The notes beneath the pieces were generated by a model. It was given only the letters and a program-made list of their open reading frames with translations. It was not told where the DNA came from and ran no database searches. From Oceanibaculum indicum P24 (lineage in GTDB: Bacteria > Pseudomonadota > Alphaproteobacteria > Oceanibaculales > Oceanibaculaceae): DNA of 64,000 bases. The stretch lies in assembly GCF_000299935.1 (NCBI RefSeq), contig NZ_AMRL01000008.1:78430-142429 (forward strand), written 5' to 3'. Shown here in pieces: positions 8,399 to 17,522 of this stretch. The position numbers and the translations under genes are program-made. How positions within the stretch are numbered: the stretch's first letter is position 1; each line of letters begins with the position of its first letter.

Positions 8399-9435
8399 GC
8401 AGCCTGCATTTCTTGCTGCCGGGCGATCCGGAGACGCGCACCGGCGGCTACCTCTATGATGCCCGCATCACCGCCGGGCTGGAAGCGCTTGGCTGGACGC
8501 TCCATCGCCATCGGCTGGCCGACAGCTTCCCCTTCCCCGGCGCCACAGATCTGGGCCAGGCGGGCGATATCCTCGCCAGCCTGCCGGACGATGCGCTGGT
8601 GCTGATCGACGGGCTGGCGCTGGGCGTGCTGCCCGCCGTGATCGCTCCGCACGCCACAAGGCTGCGCCTCGCCGCACTGGTGCACCATCCGCTCGCCGAG
8701 GAAACCGGACTGGACGAAGCGGCCCGGCACTGGCTGTTCGAAAGCGAGAAGGCGGCGCTGGCGATGGTCCGCCATGTCGTCGTCACCAGCCCCTTCACAG
8801 CCACGGCGCTGGTCCCCTATGGCGTGCCGGCACAGCGCGTCACGGTGATCCTGCCCGGCACCGACCCCGCCCCGGTGGCGCAGGGCTCCGGCAACCCCGG
8901 TCTGCATATCCTCGCCGTCGGCACGCTGACGCCGCGCAAGGGGCATGACGTGCTGCTGACCGCGCTGGGCACGCTGCTGCACCATGACTGGACGCTGACA
9001 CTGGCCGGCGGCGCACGCGACGAGGCAACAGCGGCGCTGGTCAAAAAATTGCTTCAGAACAAGAACTTATCGGATCGTGTCACTATGGCTGGCGAAGTCG
9101 ATGGCGCGGCACTGGCGGCCCTCTATGACCGGGCCGACCTGTTCGCGCTGGCCTCGCATTATGAGGGCTATGGCATGGTGTTCGCCGAGGCGCTGGCGCG
9201 CGGCCTGCCGGTCATCGGCACCACCGGCGGCGCGATCCCGACCACCGTTCCGCCCGAGGCCGGGCTGCTGGTGCCACCCGGCGATGCCGATGCCTTCGCG
9301 CAGGCGCTGGAAAGACTGATGACCAATCATGCCCTGCGTCAGACTCTCCGCGATGGCGCGCTGAAGGCACGCGATACCCTGCCGCGCTGGCCGGATCAGG
9401 CCCGCGCCCTCGCAACCCTGCTGGAGACGCTATGA
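8395..9435 (+). CDS. GT4-type glycosyltransferase
   Basis: The 346-residue protein has the GT-B double Rossmann fold. The C-terminal nucleotide-sugar site is clear: [10 protein letters not shown] near residues 180-190, and [12 protein letters not shown], the E-x7-E element of GT4 retaining enzymes, near 255. The start is GTG at 8395, overlapping the preceding stop by four bases, and the end overlaps the methyltransferase ATG by four bases. No polysaccharide genes are nearby, so it probably glycosylates a small molecule made by the neighbouring enzymes. Confidence 0.87.
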   Translation: MSSLHFLLPGDPETRTGGYLYDARITAGLEALGWTLHRHRLADSFPFPGATDLGQAGDILASLPDDALVLIDGLALGVLPAVIAPHATRLRLAALVHHPLAEETGLDEAARHWLFESEKAALAMVRHVVVTSPFTATALVPYGVPAQRVTVILPGTDPAPVAQGSGNPGLHILAVGTLTPRKGHDVLLTALGTLLHHDWTLTLAGGARDEATAALVKKLLQNKNLSDRVTMAGEVDGAALAALYDRADLFALASHYEGYGMVFAEALARGLPVIGTTGGAIPTTVPPEAGLLVPPGDADAFAQALERLMTNHALRQTLRDGALKARDTLPRWPDQARALATLLETL

Positions 9436-10286
9436 GCGGCTTCTCATCCGACTGGCTCGCCCTGCGCGCACCCTATGACGATGCGGCGCGCGACAAGGCG
9501 CTGCTAGACCGATTGCGGGACTGGCGCGTGCGCTATGGCGGGATCGGCATTCTCGATCTCGGCTGCGGCACCGGTGCCTCCCTGCGGGCGCTGGCGCCGC
9601 TGCTGCGCGGCACGCAGCGCTGGGTGATGGCGGATCATGACCCTGCCCTGCTGAAGGCGATCCCGGACCACACCGCCCGCTGGGCGTCGGCGGCTGGCCA
9701 TGAGATGACGGGAGACGCTGTCACCGGCACGGGTTTCACCGCCAGTCTGGTCCCGCACCGGGCCGATCTGGCCGCCGGACTGGATGATCTGCCGCTGGAC
9801 GGCGTGCGCCTGGTCACCGCCTCGGCACTGCTCGATCTGGTCTCGGCGGACTGGCTGGCAAGCCTTGTCGATCTCTGCCGTCGCCACGGCCTCGCCTGTT
9901 ATGCCGCGCTGACCTATGACGGGCGGCTCGACTGGACACCGGTGGACCGGCTGGATGCGGAGATGCACGCGCTGTTCGACCGGCACCAGCGCGGCACCAA
10001 GAGCTTCGGCCCGGCGCTCGGCCCCGATGCCGCGCAGGCCGCGACAGCCGCCTTCCGCGCCGCCGAGTTCACTGTCCAGACGGGCCGCAGCGACTGGCAG
10101 ATGGAGGCCGGCGACCGCGACATGCAGGAGGCGCTGCTGGCCGGCTATGTCCAGGCCGCGCTGGAGATCGCGCCGGATCGCGCCGGGGAGATCGAACATT
10201 GGCGGCAGCGCCGTCGCTTCGCCATCGGTGCCGGCACCAGCCGCCACCGCGTCGGCCATACCGATCTGCTGGCCCTGCCAGGCTAA
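9432..10286 (+). CDS. Class I SAM-dependent methyltransferase
   Basis: The 284-residue protein has SAM motif I as L-D-L-G-C-G-T-G near residues 38-45, and an acidic D-H-D-P after strand 2. The start ATG overlaps the glycosyltransferase stop (ATGA). It is the last gene of the plus-strand operon, and its stop overlaps by four bases the stop of the convergent RibD-C-like reductase. The substrate is unknown; methylation of the glycosylated product of the cluster is a reasonable guess. Confidence 0.82.
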   Translation: MSGFSSDWLALRAPYDDAARDKALLDRLRDWRVRYGGIGILDLGCGTGASLRALAPLLRGTQRWVMADHDPALLKAIPDHTARWASAAGHEMTGDAVTGTGFTASLVPHRADLAAGLDDLPLDGVRLVTASALLDLVSADWLASLVDLCRRHGLACYAALTYDGRLDWTPVDRLDAEMHALFDRHQRGTKSFGPALGPDAAQAATAAFRAAEFTVQTGRSDWQMEAGDRDMQEALLAGYVQAALEIAPDRAGEIEHWRQRRRFAIGAGTSRHRVGHTDLLALPG

Positions 10287-10939
10287 CTATTCTTTCTGAG
10301 GTCGAAGTCGAACAGCACATCTGCCCCCATCGGATGGATGCGGCAGGGCGGCCGCAAGGCGCTGTCTAGGCTGTCGATGACCGGCAGGGTGATCGCCGGT
10401 ACGCCGGAGCCGATCAGCATTGGCGCCACCGCGATCTGCAGCCGGTCCAGCAACCCGGCCTGCAGGAAGCCGGAGACGGTGCGCCCGCCGCCTTCGATGA
10501 AGATGCGGGACAAGCCCAGCCCGCGCAGCGCCGACAGGATATCGGCGGGAGCGATGCCTTCCGGCCGTGCCGGAAGCACAAACCGCTCCCCCGGCCCGTC
10601 AACGGTGCCGGTCAGCACCAGCGTGCGGGCCTCGCCGTCGGTGAATATCCTGCGATCACGCGGGAGGCGGCCCATCGGGTCGATCACCGCGCGCACCGGG
10701 TTGCGGCCCGGCACATGGCGCACGGTCAGTGCCGGATCGTCCGCCGCCACCGTGCCGGCACCGACCAGCACGCAATCGGCCAGTGCGCGCAGCCGGTGCA
10801 GATGGACGATATTCTCCTGCCCGGTCACATAATGCGACTTGCCGCTGGCGGTCGCGATGCGGCCATCCAGGCTCTGCCCCAGATGGGCCAGCACCCAGGG
10901 GCCGTCCTCCAGACCGGCGCAGGGATCGCTGTCGGCCAT
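10283..10939 (-). CDS. RibD C-terminal / DHFR-like reductase
   Basis: The 218-residue protein is a stand-alone RibD-C domain. It shows the conserved S-L-D-G-R-I-A at 23-29, the V-G-A-G-T-V...D-D-P segment, and F-I-E-G-G-G-R-T near residue 155 for NADPH binding. Relatives reduce the ribosylamino-pyrimidine intermediate of riboflavin synthesis or dihydropterins. No deaminase domain is attached and no rib genes are nearby, so a role in the adjacent pterin-like cluster is more likely than riboflavin synthesis. ATG 10939 is one base after the YceI stop; the longer frame into the YceI gene is rejected. Confidence 0.85.
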   Translation of the reverse strand: MADSDPCAGLEDGPWVLAHLGQSLDGRIATASGKSHYVTGQENIVHLHRLRALADCVLVGAGTVAADDPALTVRHVPGRNPVRAVIDPMGRLPRDRRIFTDGEARTLVLTGTVDGPGERFVLPARPEGIAPADILSALRGLGLSRIFIEGGGRTVSGFLQAGLLDRLQIAVAPMLIGSGVPAITLPVIDSLDSALRPPCRIHPMGADVLFDFDLRKNS

Positions 10940-10940
10940 G

Positions 10941-11552
10941 CTATTGCCGGATCGCCTCGGCCTCGATGATGAGATCGACCCTGTCGCCGACCCAGCCATT
11001 CTCGACTGCGTACATCATGCCGAAATCGCTGCGCTTGAAGCTGCCGCGCGCGGAGATACCGGTGACAAAATTGGGCTTGGAGAGCAGGCCGCCACCGAAC
11101 GGGTACTCGGCGCTCTTGTTCCAGGTCACGTCCAGCGTGACCGGCCTGGTGACGCCAAGGATGGTCAAGTCGCCCGTGACCTTGCCGGTACGCTCGCCGG
11201 TCGGTTCGCTGCCGGTCATGGTGAAGACCATCTCCGGAAATTCCCCGGCATTCAGGAAGTCAGGGCCACGCAGATGCTCGTCGCGCTTCTCGTGCGCGGT
11301 ATAGACGCTGGCACTCTTGATCTTGACCGTGAGGTCGGAGAGCTGCCGCGTCTCGCGGTCGAAGCGGAAGCTGCCCTCGGCCTCGCGGAACAGGCCCAGA
11401 ACCTTCGCATAGCCGATGTGATCGACCAGGAAGCCGATGGACAGATGCTCCGGGTCGATCTTGTAGGCCTCCGGCGCCGCTTCGGCGCGCACGGCGCCCA
11501 GCGTCAGCAGGGCTGCCAGCGTCAGCGCGGGAAGTTGCCGCATCAGGGTCAT
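10941..11552 (-). CDS. YceI family periplasmic lipid-binding protein
   Basis: The 203-residue protein has an N-terminal signal peptide of about 26 residues ending in A-E-A-A. The YceI lipocalin-like barrel follows, starting Y-K-I-D-P-E-H and including L-T-I-L-G-V-T-R-P-V-T-L-D-V. Family members bind polyisoprenoid chains in the periplasm. It sits between a CDP-alcohol phosphotransferase (four-base overlap) and a RibD-C reductase (one-base gap), so the three are one operon. This suggests that a lipid or isoprenoid is involved. Confidence 0.88.
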   Translation of the reverse strand: MTLMRQLPALTLAALLTLGAVRAEAAPEAYKIDPEHLSIGFLVDHIGYAKVLGLFREAEGSFRFDRETRQLSDLTVKIKSASVYTAHEKRDEHLRGPDFLNAGEFPEMVFTMTGSEPTGERTGKVTGDLTILGVTRPVTLDVTWNKSAEYPFGGGLLSKPNFVTGISARGSFKRSDFGMMYAVENGWVGDRVDLIIEAEAIRQ

Positions 11553-12295
11553 AAGGTTCGCTCCTTCCGTTCGGTTCGGTACAGAAAGAGACTATCGATG
11601 GCGAATGAGGCAGTCACAAGGCCGGTCGCCAGCGCCGCCAGGGCAGTGGCCGCGAAATCCGGCAGGCCAGGCACCAGTGCCGCCACCAGCGCTATGGCCT
11701 GCACGACGAAGACACTCTTGCGGCGCAGGCTGGGCGGCAACGGCCGGTCATAGCGCGGCATCAGCGTGAGCCAGGCTAGGAACAGGTAGCGCAGCGCGCC
11801 GCACAGCACGACCCAGGGGCCGGCCGCCGTGCCTTCCGCCACCAGCAGGCACAGCACCAGGATGAGGAAGCCATCGACCTCCATATCGAAGCGCGCGCCA
11901 AAGGCGCTGACCAGACCCAGCCGCCGCGCCAGCCAGCCATCCAGCCCGTCCAGCGCCAGGATCGCCAGCGCCGTCAGCGGCAGCAGCCAGCCCAGATTGG
12001 CGGCTTCCTCCACGCGGCCGATGAGGCCGGCCAGCAGGCACACGCCGGCGGCGCGCAGCAGCGTGACCAGATTGGCGGCGCCAAAGCGGGTATGCGGCGC
12101 GTGGTGGGACAGCCCGCGGATCAGGAACCCGCCGATCAGCGCGAAGGGCAGCAGGCTCTGCGCGAATTGCAGCGGGTGCGCCATCTGGCCGATCAGCAGG
12201 GCCAGCATGGCTGCCGCCGTCAGCGCGACGGCCAGCACCGCGTCGCGGCGCAGACGCGGCGTTATCGCCGTACCAGCCTCGCCCGGAAACATCAT
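11549..12295 (-). CDS. CDP-alcohol phosphatidyltransferase
   Basis: The 248-residue membrane protein has about six predicted helices. The full catalytic motif is present: D116-x-x-D119-G120-x-x-A123-R124-x8-G133-x3-D137-x3-D141. Such enzymes transfer a phospho-alcohol between a CDP-activated donor and an acceptor (phosphatidylglycerophosphate, phosphatidylserine or inositol lipids, and some small-molecule phosphodiesters). It is the first gene of the minus-strand operon with yceI and the RibD-C reductase. The acceptor is unknown. The 149 bases upstream hold the divergent promoters of this operon and of ggt. Confidence 0.88.
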   Translation of the reverse strand: MMFPGEAGTAITPRLRRDAVLAVALTAAAMLALLIGQMAHPLQFAQSLLPFALIGGFLIRGLSHHAPHTRFGAANLVTLLRAAGVCLLAGLIGRVEEAANLGWLLPLTALAILALDGLDGWLARRLGLVSAFGARFDMEVDGFLILVLCLLVAEGTAAGPWVVLCGALRYLFLAWLTLMPRYDRPLPPSLRRKSVFVVQAIALVAALVPGLPDFAATALAALATGLVTASFAIDSLFLYRTERKERTL

Positions 12296-12444
12296 CGCCC
12301 CTTGGCCTCACGATAATTCATGACAGTTCATATGCCGTAACGCTTGACCGCGCCGACCCACTCTGAAAGATGGCACTCGACATGCCGCCCTCGCCAGTTC
12401 CTACCGGCCCGGCACTTTGCAAACACATATAAGATGGACGCCCC

Positions 12445-14043
12445 ATGAGAGACTTCCACCGTCCCGGCCGCTCGCCGGTCTATGCCCAGAACGCCGCGGT
12501 CGCCACCTCGCATCCGCAGGCCACCCTGGCCGCCCTCAACATCCTGCAGCAGGGCGGCAACGCGGTCGATGCTGCCGTCGCCGCCGTGGCGCTGCTGGGT
12601 GTCATCGAACCGGCGATGACCGGCATCGGCGGCGATTGCTTCGTGCTGTACGTGCCGAAGGGCAAGGGCAAGGTGATCGCGCTGAACGGGTCCGGCAAGG
12701 CGCCGGCCGCCGCTCATGCCGAATGGTATGCCGAGCGCGGCGAGACCACGCAGCCGCTGAACAGCCCGCATGGTGTCACCGTTCCGGGCGCCGTCGCCGC
12801 CTGGGACCGACTGGTCGCCGATCATGGCACCAAGTCGTTGGGCGAGCTGCTGCAGCCGGCCATCAAGGCGGCCGAGGAAGGCTTCGTCGTCGCCCCGAAG
12901 GTCGGCAGCGACTGGGCCGGCGATGCGCCGCGCCTGGCCGCCGATCCGGTCAGCAGCAAGATCGTGCTGGTGGACGGCAAGGCGCCGGCCATCGGCTCCG
13001 TCTTCAAGGCGCCGCTGTTGGCGGCCACGCTGAAGAAGATCGCGGCTAAGGGCCGGGACGGCTTCTACACCGGCGAGGTGGCGGAGGATATCGTCAGCCA
13101 CCTGAACAGTCGCGGCGGCCTGCACACGCTGGAGGATTTCGCCAACGCCGCGCCGGAATATGTCGAGCCGATCAAGACCACCTACAAGGGCCTCGACATC
13201 TATGAATGCCCGCCGAACGGCCAGGGCATCACCGCGCTGATCATCCTGAACATCCTGTCCGGCTTCGACCTGAAGGATACCGGCCTCAGCGAGGCCGACC
13301 GCATCCATCTGCTGGCCGAGGCGACCAAGCTGGCCTATCACCAGCGCGACGACTATATCGGCGATCCGGCCCAGGTGAAGATCCCGGTGGAGAAGATCCT
13401 GAGTGCCGGCTATGCCGACGCGCTGCGCGCCCGGATCGACATGAGCAAGGCCGGCGCGCCGGTCTCCGTCGATGTGGACAGCGTGGAGCACAAGGACACG
13501 ACCTATCTGTGCGTCGTGGACAAGGACGGCAACGCGATCTCCTTCATCAACTCGGTGTTCCACGGATTCGGCAGCACCATCGTTACGCCGAAGACCGGCG
13601 TGGTGCTGCAGAATCGCGGCCTGTCCTTCAAGTTCGCGCCGGGCCATGTGAATTCCATCGCGCCGGGCAAGCGGCCGATGCACACCATCATCCCGGCGAT
13701 GGCGATGAAGGGCGACACCTGTGTCGGTCCGTTCGGCGTAATGGGCGGCCAGTATCAGTCCACCGGCCATGCCGGCTTCATCACCAACATGCTGGATCGC
13801 GGCATGGACATCCAGGAGGCGATGGATGCCCCCCGTACCTTCGCCTATGGCGGTCCGCTGCAGGTGGAGAACGGCGTCGATGACGCGACCATCGCCGATC
13901 TGGAAAAGCGCGGCCACACGGTCGAACGTGCCCCGGCGAAGAAGCCGATCGGCGGCAGCCAGGCGATCTTCCGCGATCTGGAGACCGGCGTTCTGGTCGC
14001 CGGCTCCGACCCGCGCAAGGATGGCTGCGCGCTGGGCTATTAA
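12445..14043 (+). CDS. ggt: Gamma-glutamyltransferase (Ntn hydrolase)
   Basis: The 532-residue precursor has the autocatalytic cleavage site D-T352-T-Y-L-C-V-V-D; Thr352 would become the N-terminal nucleophile of the small subunit. N-A-V-D-A-A-V-A and M-T-G-I-G-G-D are typical of the large subunit, and M-G-G-Q-Y-Q lies in the small one. No signal peptide is seen, so it may act in the cytoplasm and may belong to the glutathione-hydrolase-like or acylase branch. No strong Shine-Dalgarno is present. A four-codon reading frame (12434-12448) ends over the start codon as ATGA and could couple initiation. Confidence 0.9.
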   Translation: MRDFHRPGRSPVYAQNAAVATSHPQATLAALNILQQGGNAVDAAVAAVALLGVIEPAMTGIGGDCFVLYVPKGKGKVIALNGSGKAPAAAHAEWYAERGETTQPLNSPHGVTVPGAVAAWDRLVADHGTKSLGELLQPAIKAAEEGFVVAPKVGSDWAGDAPRLAADPVSSKIVLVDGKAPAIGSVFKAPLLAATLKKIAAKGRDGFYTGEVAEDIVSHLNSRGGLHTLEDFANAAPEYVEPIKTTYKGLDIYECPPNGQGITALIILNILSGFDLKDTGLSEADRIHLLAEATKLAYHQRDDYIGDPAQVKIPVEKILSAGYADALRARIDMSKAGAPVSVDVDSVEHKDTTYLCVVDKDGNAISFINSVFHGFGSTIVTPKTGVVLQNRGLSFKFAPGHVNSIAPGKRPMHTIIPAMAMKGDTCVGPFGVMGGQYQSTGHAGFITNMLDRGMDIQEAMDAPRTFAYGGPLQVENGVDDATIADLEKRGHTVERAPAKKPIGGSQAIFRDLETGVLVAGSDPRKDGCALGY

Positions 14044-14046
14044 AGG

Positions 14047-15270
14047 CTAGTCACCCGCCCGTGCCTCGCTCAGGGTGGCCCTGGCCGCCCTGAGCCGGCT
14101 GCGGCAGGCATGGACGAAGGCGCCATAGCCGACCGCCGTGCAGACCGCCATCATGATGATCAGCGGCCAGGCGCTGTCGGACAGCGCATGACCGATGATG
14201 AAGGTCAGCAACCCGCCCAGCGCCATCTGGGAAAAGCCCAGCAGGCCGGAGGCCGATCCGGCAACGCCCGGGTCCACGCTGACTGCACCCGAGACCCCGC
14301 TCGGCTGGCTGACGCCATTGCCCATGGCGATAACCCCCATCGGCGCGAACAGGCCGAAGAGCGACAGCGGCAGCCAGAGTGCCGCCGCGATCATCGCCAC
14401 CACCCCCACTGTCGAGATCGCCACGCCCAGCCGGATCATCCGGTCCACGCCATAGCGCATGCTGAGCCGCCCGGCGATGAAGCTGCCGGTCATGTAGCCG
14501 ACCGCCACCAGGATGAAATAGATGCCGTAATCCTGGGGCGAGGCGCCGATCAGCTCGATCACCACATAGGGCGCACCACCGATGAAGGCGAAGAAGGCCC
14601 CGGTCGAGAACGCAACCGACAGCGCATAGCCGGCATAGACGGGCTGGCGCATCAGCCGGCCATAGATGCCGATCATGGTCCCGAGGCTCGCCCCCTCAAT
14701 ACGCTGGAAGTTGGTTTCATGCAGCCAGCGCGTGGCAGCGGCCATGACCAGCGCGCCGAACACGGCCACGAACAGGAAGCTCGCCTGCCAGCCGAACCAG
14801 GATTCGAGATAGCCGCCGATGGCCGGCGCGATGGCCGGCGCGACCGCCATCGCCATGACGATATAGGCCAGCACGCTGGCCGCGCGGTCGCGCGTATAGA
14901 TATCGCGCACCATGGCACGGGTCAGCACCATACCGGCACAGCCGCCCAGCGCCTGCGCGATGCGGCCCAGGATCAGGAATTCGACCGTCGGCGCCACCAT
15001 CGCCACCAGGCTGGACAGGACATAGAGCGTCAGCCCGCCCAGCAGCACAGGCCGCCGGCCGAACCGGTCGGACAGTGGGCCATAAAACAGCTGCCCCACC
15101 GCCACGCCCGCCAGGAACAGCGTCAGGCTGAGCTGGATCGTCGCGTAATCGGTGGCGAAGACGCGCGCCATGTTCGGCATGGAGGGCTGAAAGATATTCA
15201 GCGCCAGCGGTCCGGTCATGGTCACCGCGATCAGCATCGCGGTCGGCGGCGTCCGGCGTTCCAAATTCAT
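14047..15270 (-). CDS. MFS multidrug transporter, Bcr/CflA subfamily
   Basis: The 407-residue protein has twelve predicted membrane segments. The early segment P-L-A-L-N-I-F-Q-P-S-M-P-N-M is typical of Bcr/CflA proteins, and G-P-L-S-D-R-F-G-R-R-P-V is the MFS loop 2-3 signature. These are proton-driven drug or metabolite exporters. ATG 15270 is chosen because the longer frame to 15354 has a charged, non-family extension. Its stop lies three bases from the convergent ggt stop. Confidence 0.86.
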   Translation of the reverse strand: MNLERRTPPTAMLIAVTMTGPLALNIFQPSMPNMARVFATDYATIQLSLTLFLAGVAVGQLFYGPLSDRFGRRPVLLGGLTLYVLSSLVAMVAPTVEFLILGRIAQALGGCAGMVLTRAMVRDIYTRDRAASVLAYIVMAMAVAPAIAPAIGGYLESWFGWQASFLFVAVFGALVMAAATRWLHETNFQRIEGASLGTMIGIYGRLMRQPVYAGYALSVAFSTGAFFAFIGGAPYVVIELIGASPQDYGIYFILVAVGYMTGSFIAGRLSMRYGVDRMIRLGVAISTVGVVAMIAAALWLPLSLFGLFAPMGVIAMGNGVSQPSGVSGAVSVDPGVAGSASGLLGFSQMALGGLLTFIIGHALSDSAWPLIIMMAVCTAVGYGAFVHACRSRLRAARATLSEARAGD

Positions 15271-15457
15271 TCGGTACCAAAAACAGACGGGCAAATTGGC
15301 GACAGGAAATTGTCTGGCGCGGTGTCTTCCCGCAAAAGTAGCACGAGATTTCAAAACTCAATATCCCGCCTGTAAGGAGCATTCACAAAAAACATCCATG
15401 CGGCTACTCGCGCGGGCATGGCGCTGCCGCTTCCCTGAAACCGGGAAAGGCACTAGC

Positions 15458-15475
15458 TTGTTGACCAATCAACAA
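15458..15475. promoter_or_regulatory. Inverted repeat, candidate operator upstream of isochorismatase-like gene
   Basis: A perfect 7-bp inverted repeat TTGTTGA-N4-TCAACAA lies about 30 bases before the start of the downstream hydrolase, in the 235-base divergent region shared with the Bcr-type MFS gene. Its TTGACC could be a -35 element. The shape fits a dimeric repressor such as a FadR-type GntR protein, but no regulator gene is adjacent. Confidence 0.45.
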
Positions 15476-15505
15476 ACCCATCCAAGGAATTCCCAGAGGA
15501 ACCCC

Positions 15506-16105
15506 ATGACTGGTCCGAAAACCCTGCTTGAGATGTCCGGCGCGCCGCTGACGCCGTCTGCCCTGTCCGCTGCCGCCATCGTCTCGATCGATTGCCAGAA
15601 CGAATATGTGAATGGTGCGCTGGCTCTGCCCGGCGTGGCGAGCGCGCTGGCCGAATGCGCCCGGGTGATCGCCGCCGCGCGCGCCGCCGGCACGCCGATC
15701 ATCCATATCGCCCATCGCGGCAAGTCCGGCGGGGCGTTCGATCCAGATGCCCCGCGCGGACAGATCGCCGAACCGGTAAAGCCGGCGGAGGGCGAGACGG
15801 TGATCTGGAAGCCGCTGCCCAACGCCTTCGCCCAGACCGATCTGGACGCGGCGGTGAAGGCCACTGGCCGCAAGGAGCTGATCCTGGTCGGCTTCATGAC
15901 CCATATGTGCGTCAGTTCCACGGCGCGCGCGGCGCTCGATCTCGGCTATCGCTGCACCATCGTGGAGAGTGCGTGCGCAACCCGCGACCTGCCGGCACCC
16001 GGCGGCGGCACCATCGGCGCGGCGGAACTGCACCGCGCCTCGCTGGCGGCACTGGCCGACCGCTTCGCCATCATCGCGCCGAACGCGGCTTCGCTGCCGG
16101 CCTAA
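15506..16105 (+). CDS. Isochorismatase-like cysteine hydrolase
   Basis: The 199-residue protein has the family's catalytic triad: Asp29 in S-I-D-C-Q-N-E-Y, Lys102 in W-K-P-L-P-N-A-F, and Cys135 in M-T-H-M-C-V-S-S. This group includes nicotinamidase, N-carbamoylsarcosine amidase and ureidoacrylate hydrolase. N-carbamoylsarcosine or ureide chemistry would fit other genes in this window, but the sequence does not decide. AGAGGA precedes ATG 15506. The upstream 235 bases contain an inverted repeat that may regulate it. Confidence 0.87.
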   Translation: MTGPKTLLEMSGAPLTPSALSAAAIVSIDCQNEYVNGALALPGVASALAECARVIAAARAAGTPIIHIAHRGKSGGAFDPDAPRGQIAEPVKPAEGETVIWKPLPNAFAQTDLDAAVKATGRKELILVGFMTHMCVSSTARAALDLGYRCTIVESACATRDLPAPGGGTIGAAELHRASLAALADRFAIIAPNAASLPA

Positions 16106-16122
16106 GCGGTGATGGCGCAGGC

Positions 16123-17448
16123 ATGACCGGCCCGCGACACCATCTCCGGACCGGTCTTGCCTGCCTGCTGCTGGTGCTGCTGATGGCACCGCTGGGCGGC
16201 TGCGGCACCAATATCGCCCGCAGCGCCGCCTGCGAGCGCTTCCTGTCGGTGCTGGAGCCAGGCTATGACCGCATCGACTGGCTGCGCTGGCGCCACCCCG
16301 AGGGCACGCTGAACAATGTGCGCGGCGAGTACCGGCTGGCGGGCAGCGGGGTCACCCGCTGGATTCGCTGCGATTTCGCCGCCGAGGCGCAGGAGGATGG
16401 CAGCTTCGCGCTGATCCGGCTGGAGACCGACCGCAAGGGTGTGCTGACGCCGGTACAGCGGCACATGCTGTTCCTGGCGCTGCGGCTGGCCGGCCCGGCC
16501 CCGGAGCGCCCCGCCTCCCCCTGGCAACCGGCCGCCTACTTCTTCCAGCAGCTGCTGAACGCGCTGACCGTGGCCAGCCCCTACGCGCTGCTGGCGGCGG
16601 GCTTCACGCTGATCTACGGCATCATCGGACGGATCAACTTCGCCTTCGGCGAGATGGCGATGCTGGGCGCCTATGTCACCGTGCTGCTGGCCGTGCTGGC
16701 GGGCGAGGCCGGAGGGGTCCTCACCAATCCGCTGGTGCTGCTGGGCCTGCTGGCCGCCGTCATGGCGATCACCGGCTTCTATGGCTGGCAGAGCGAACGG
16801 CTGGTGTTCCGCCCGCTGCGCGGCAGCCCGTCCCATGCCGTGCTGATCGCCGCCATCGGCCTGTCGATCCTGCTGCAGGAGGGCGTCCGGCTGGTCCAGG
16901 GCACGCGCGACCGCTGGCTGCAACCGGTGTTCTCGGCGCGCTACCGCATCGCCGACAGCGGCGATTTCGCGGTCTATGCCAGCCTCGGCCAGCTGGTGCT
17001 GATCGCGACCGCCGCTTCGCTGCTGGCCGGGTTGCTGTTCCTGCTTGCCCGGCACCGCACCGGCCGGGCGATCCGGGCCTGCGGCGAGGATGCGCGCATG
17101 GCGGCGCTGCTGGGCGTGGATGTGGACCGCACGGTGGCACTGTGTTTCGCCATCGGCAGCGCGCTTGCCGCGGCGGCCGGCCTGCTGCTGGCGCTCTATT
17201 ATGGCGGGGTGAACTTCCACATGGGGTTCCTGATCGGCTTCAAGGCGCTGGCGGCGGCCATTATCGGCGGCATCGGCTCGGTGCCGGGGGCGATCCTCGG
17301 CGCCTTCGTCATCGGCGCGCTGGAGACCTTCTGGTCCGCCTATTTTACCGGGGCCTACAAAGATGTATCGGTGTTCGCCCTGCTGGCCGTGATACTGATC
17401 TTCCGCCCACACGGGCTGTTGGGCAGGCGTAAGGAGCGCGGCGACTGA
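16123..17448 (+). CDS. LivH-type branched-chain amino acid ABC permease with an extra N-terminal lipoprotein-like domain
   Basis: The 441-residue protein is about 150 residues longer than usual LivH. Residues 1-27 look like a signal peptide with a lipobox (A-P-L-G-G-C), and residues 28-130 form a soluble region with several Cys. From about residue 145 it is a standard eight-helix LivH permease, including F-T-L-I-Y-G-I-I-G-R-I-N-F-A-F-G-E and the EAA-like I-R-A-C-G-E-D-A-R-M-A-A-L-L-G-V. No livM, livG, livF or binding-protein gene is nearby. It starts 17 bases after the isochorismatase-like stop. Confidence 0.8.
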   Translation: MTGPRHHLRTGLACLLLVLLMAPLGGCGTNIARSAACERFLSVLEPGYDRIDWLRWRHPEGTLNNVRGEYRLAGSGVTRWIRCDFAAEAQEDGSFALIRLETDRKGVLTPVQRHMLFLALRLAGPAPERPASPWQPAAYFFQQLLNALTVASPYALLAAGFTLIYGIIGRINFAFGEMAMLGAYVTVLLAVLAGEAGGVLTNPLVLLGLLAAVMAITGFYGWQSERLVFRPLRGSPSHAVLIAAIGLSILLQEGVRLVQGTRDRWLQPVFSARYRIADSGDFAVYASLGQLVLIATAASLLAGLLFLLARHRTGRAIRACGEDARMAALLGVDVDRTVALCFAIGSALAAAAGLLLALYYGGVNFHMGFLIGFKALAAAIIGGIGSVPGAILGAFVIGALETFWSAYFTGAYKDVSVFALLAVILIFRPHGLLGRRKERGD

Positions 17449-17522
17449 GGCGTTGCCTCCGCCTGCCGGCGGTGACAGGCTGCAGGGTCAATTCAGAACG
17501 ATAATCAATCAGGGGCTTGGAC

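Noticed and set aside
10283..10939. Riboflavin biosynthesis gene ribD
   Set aside because: Only the C-terminal reductase domain is present, without the deaminase domain, and no other rib gene is nearby.
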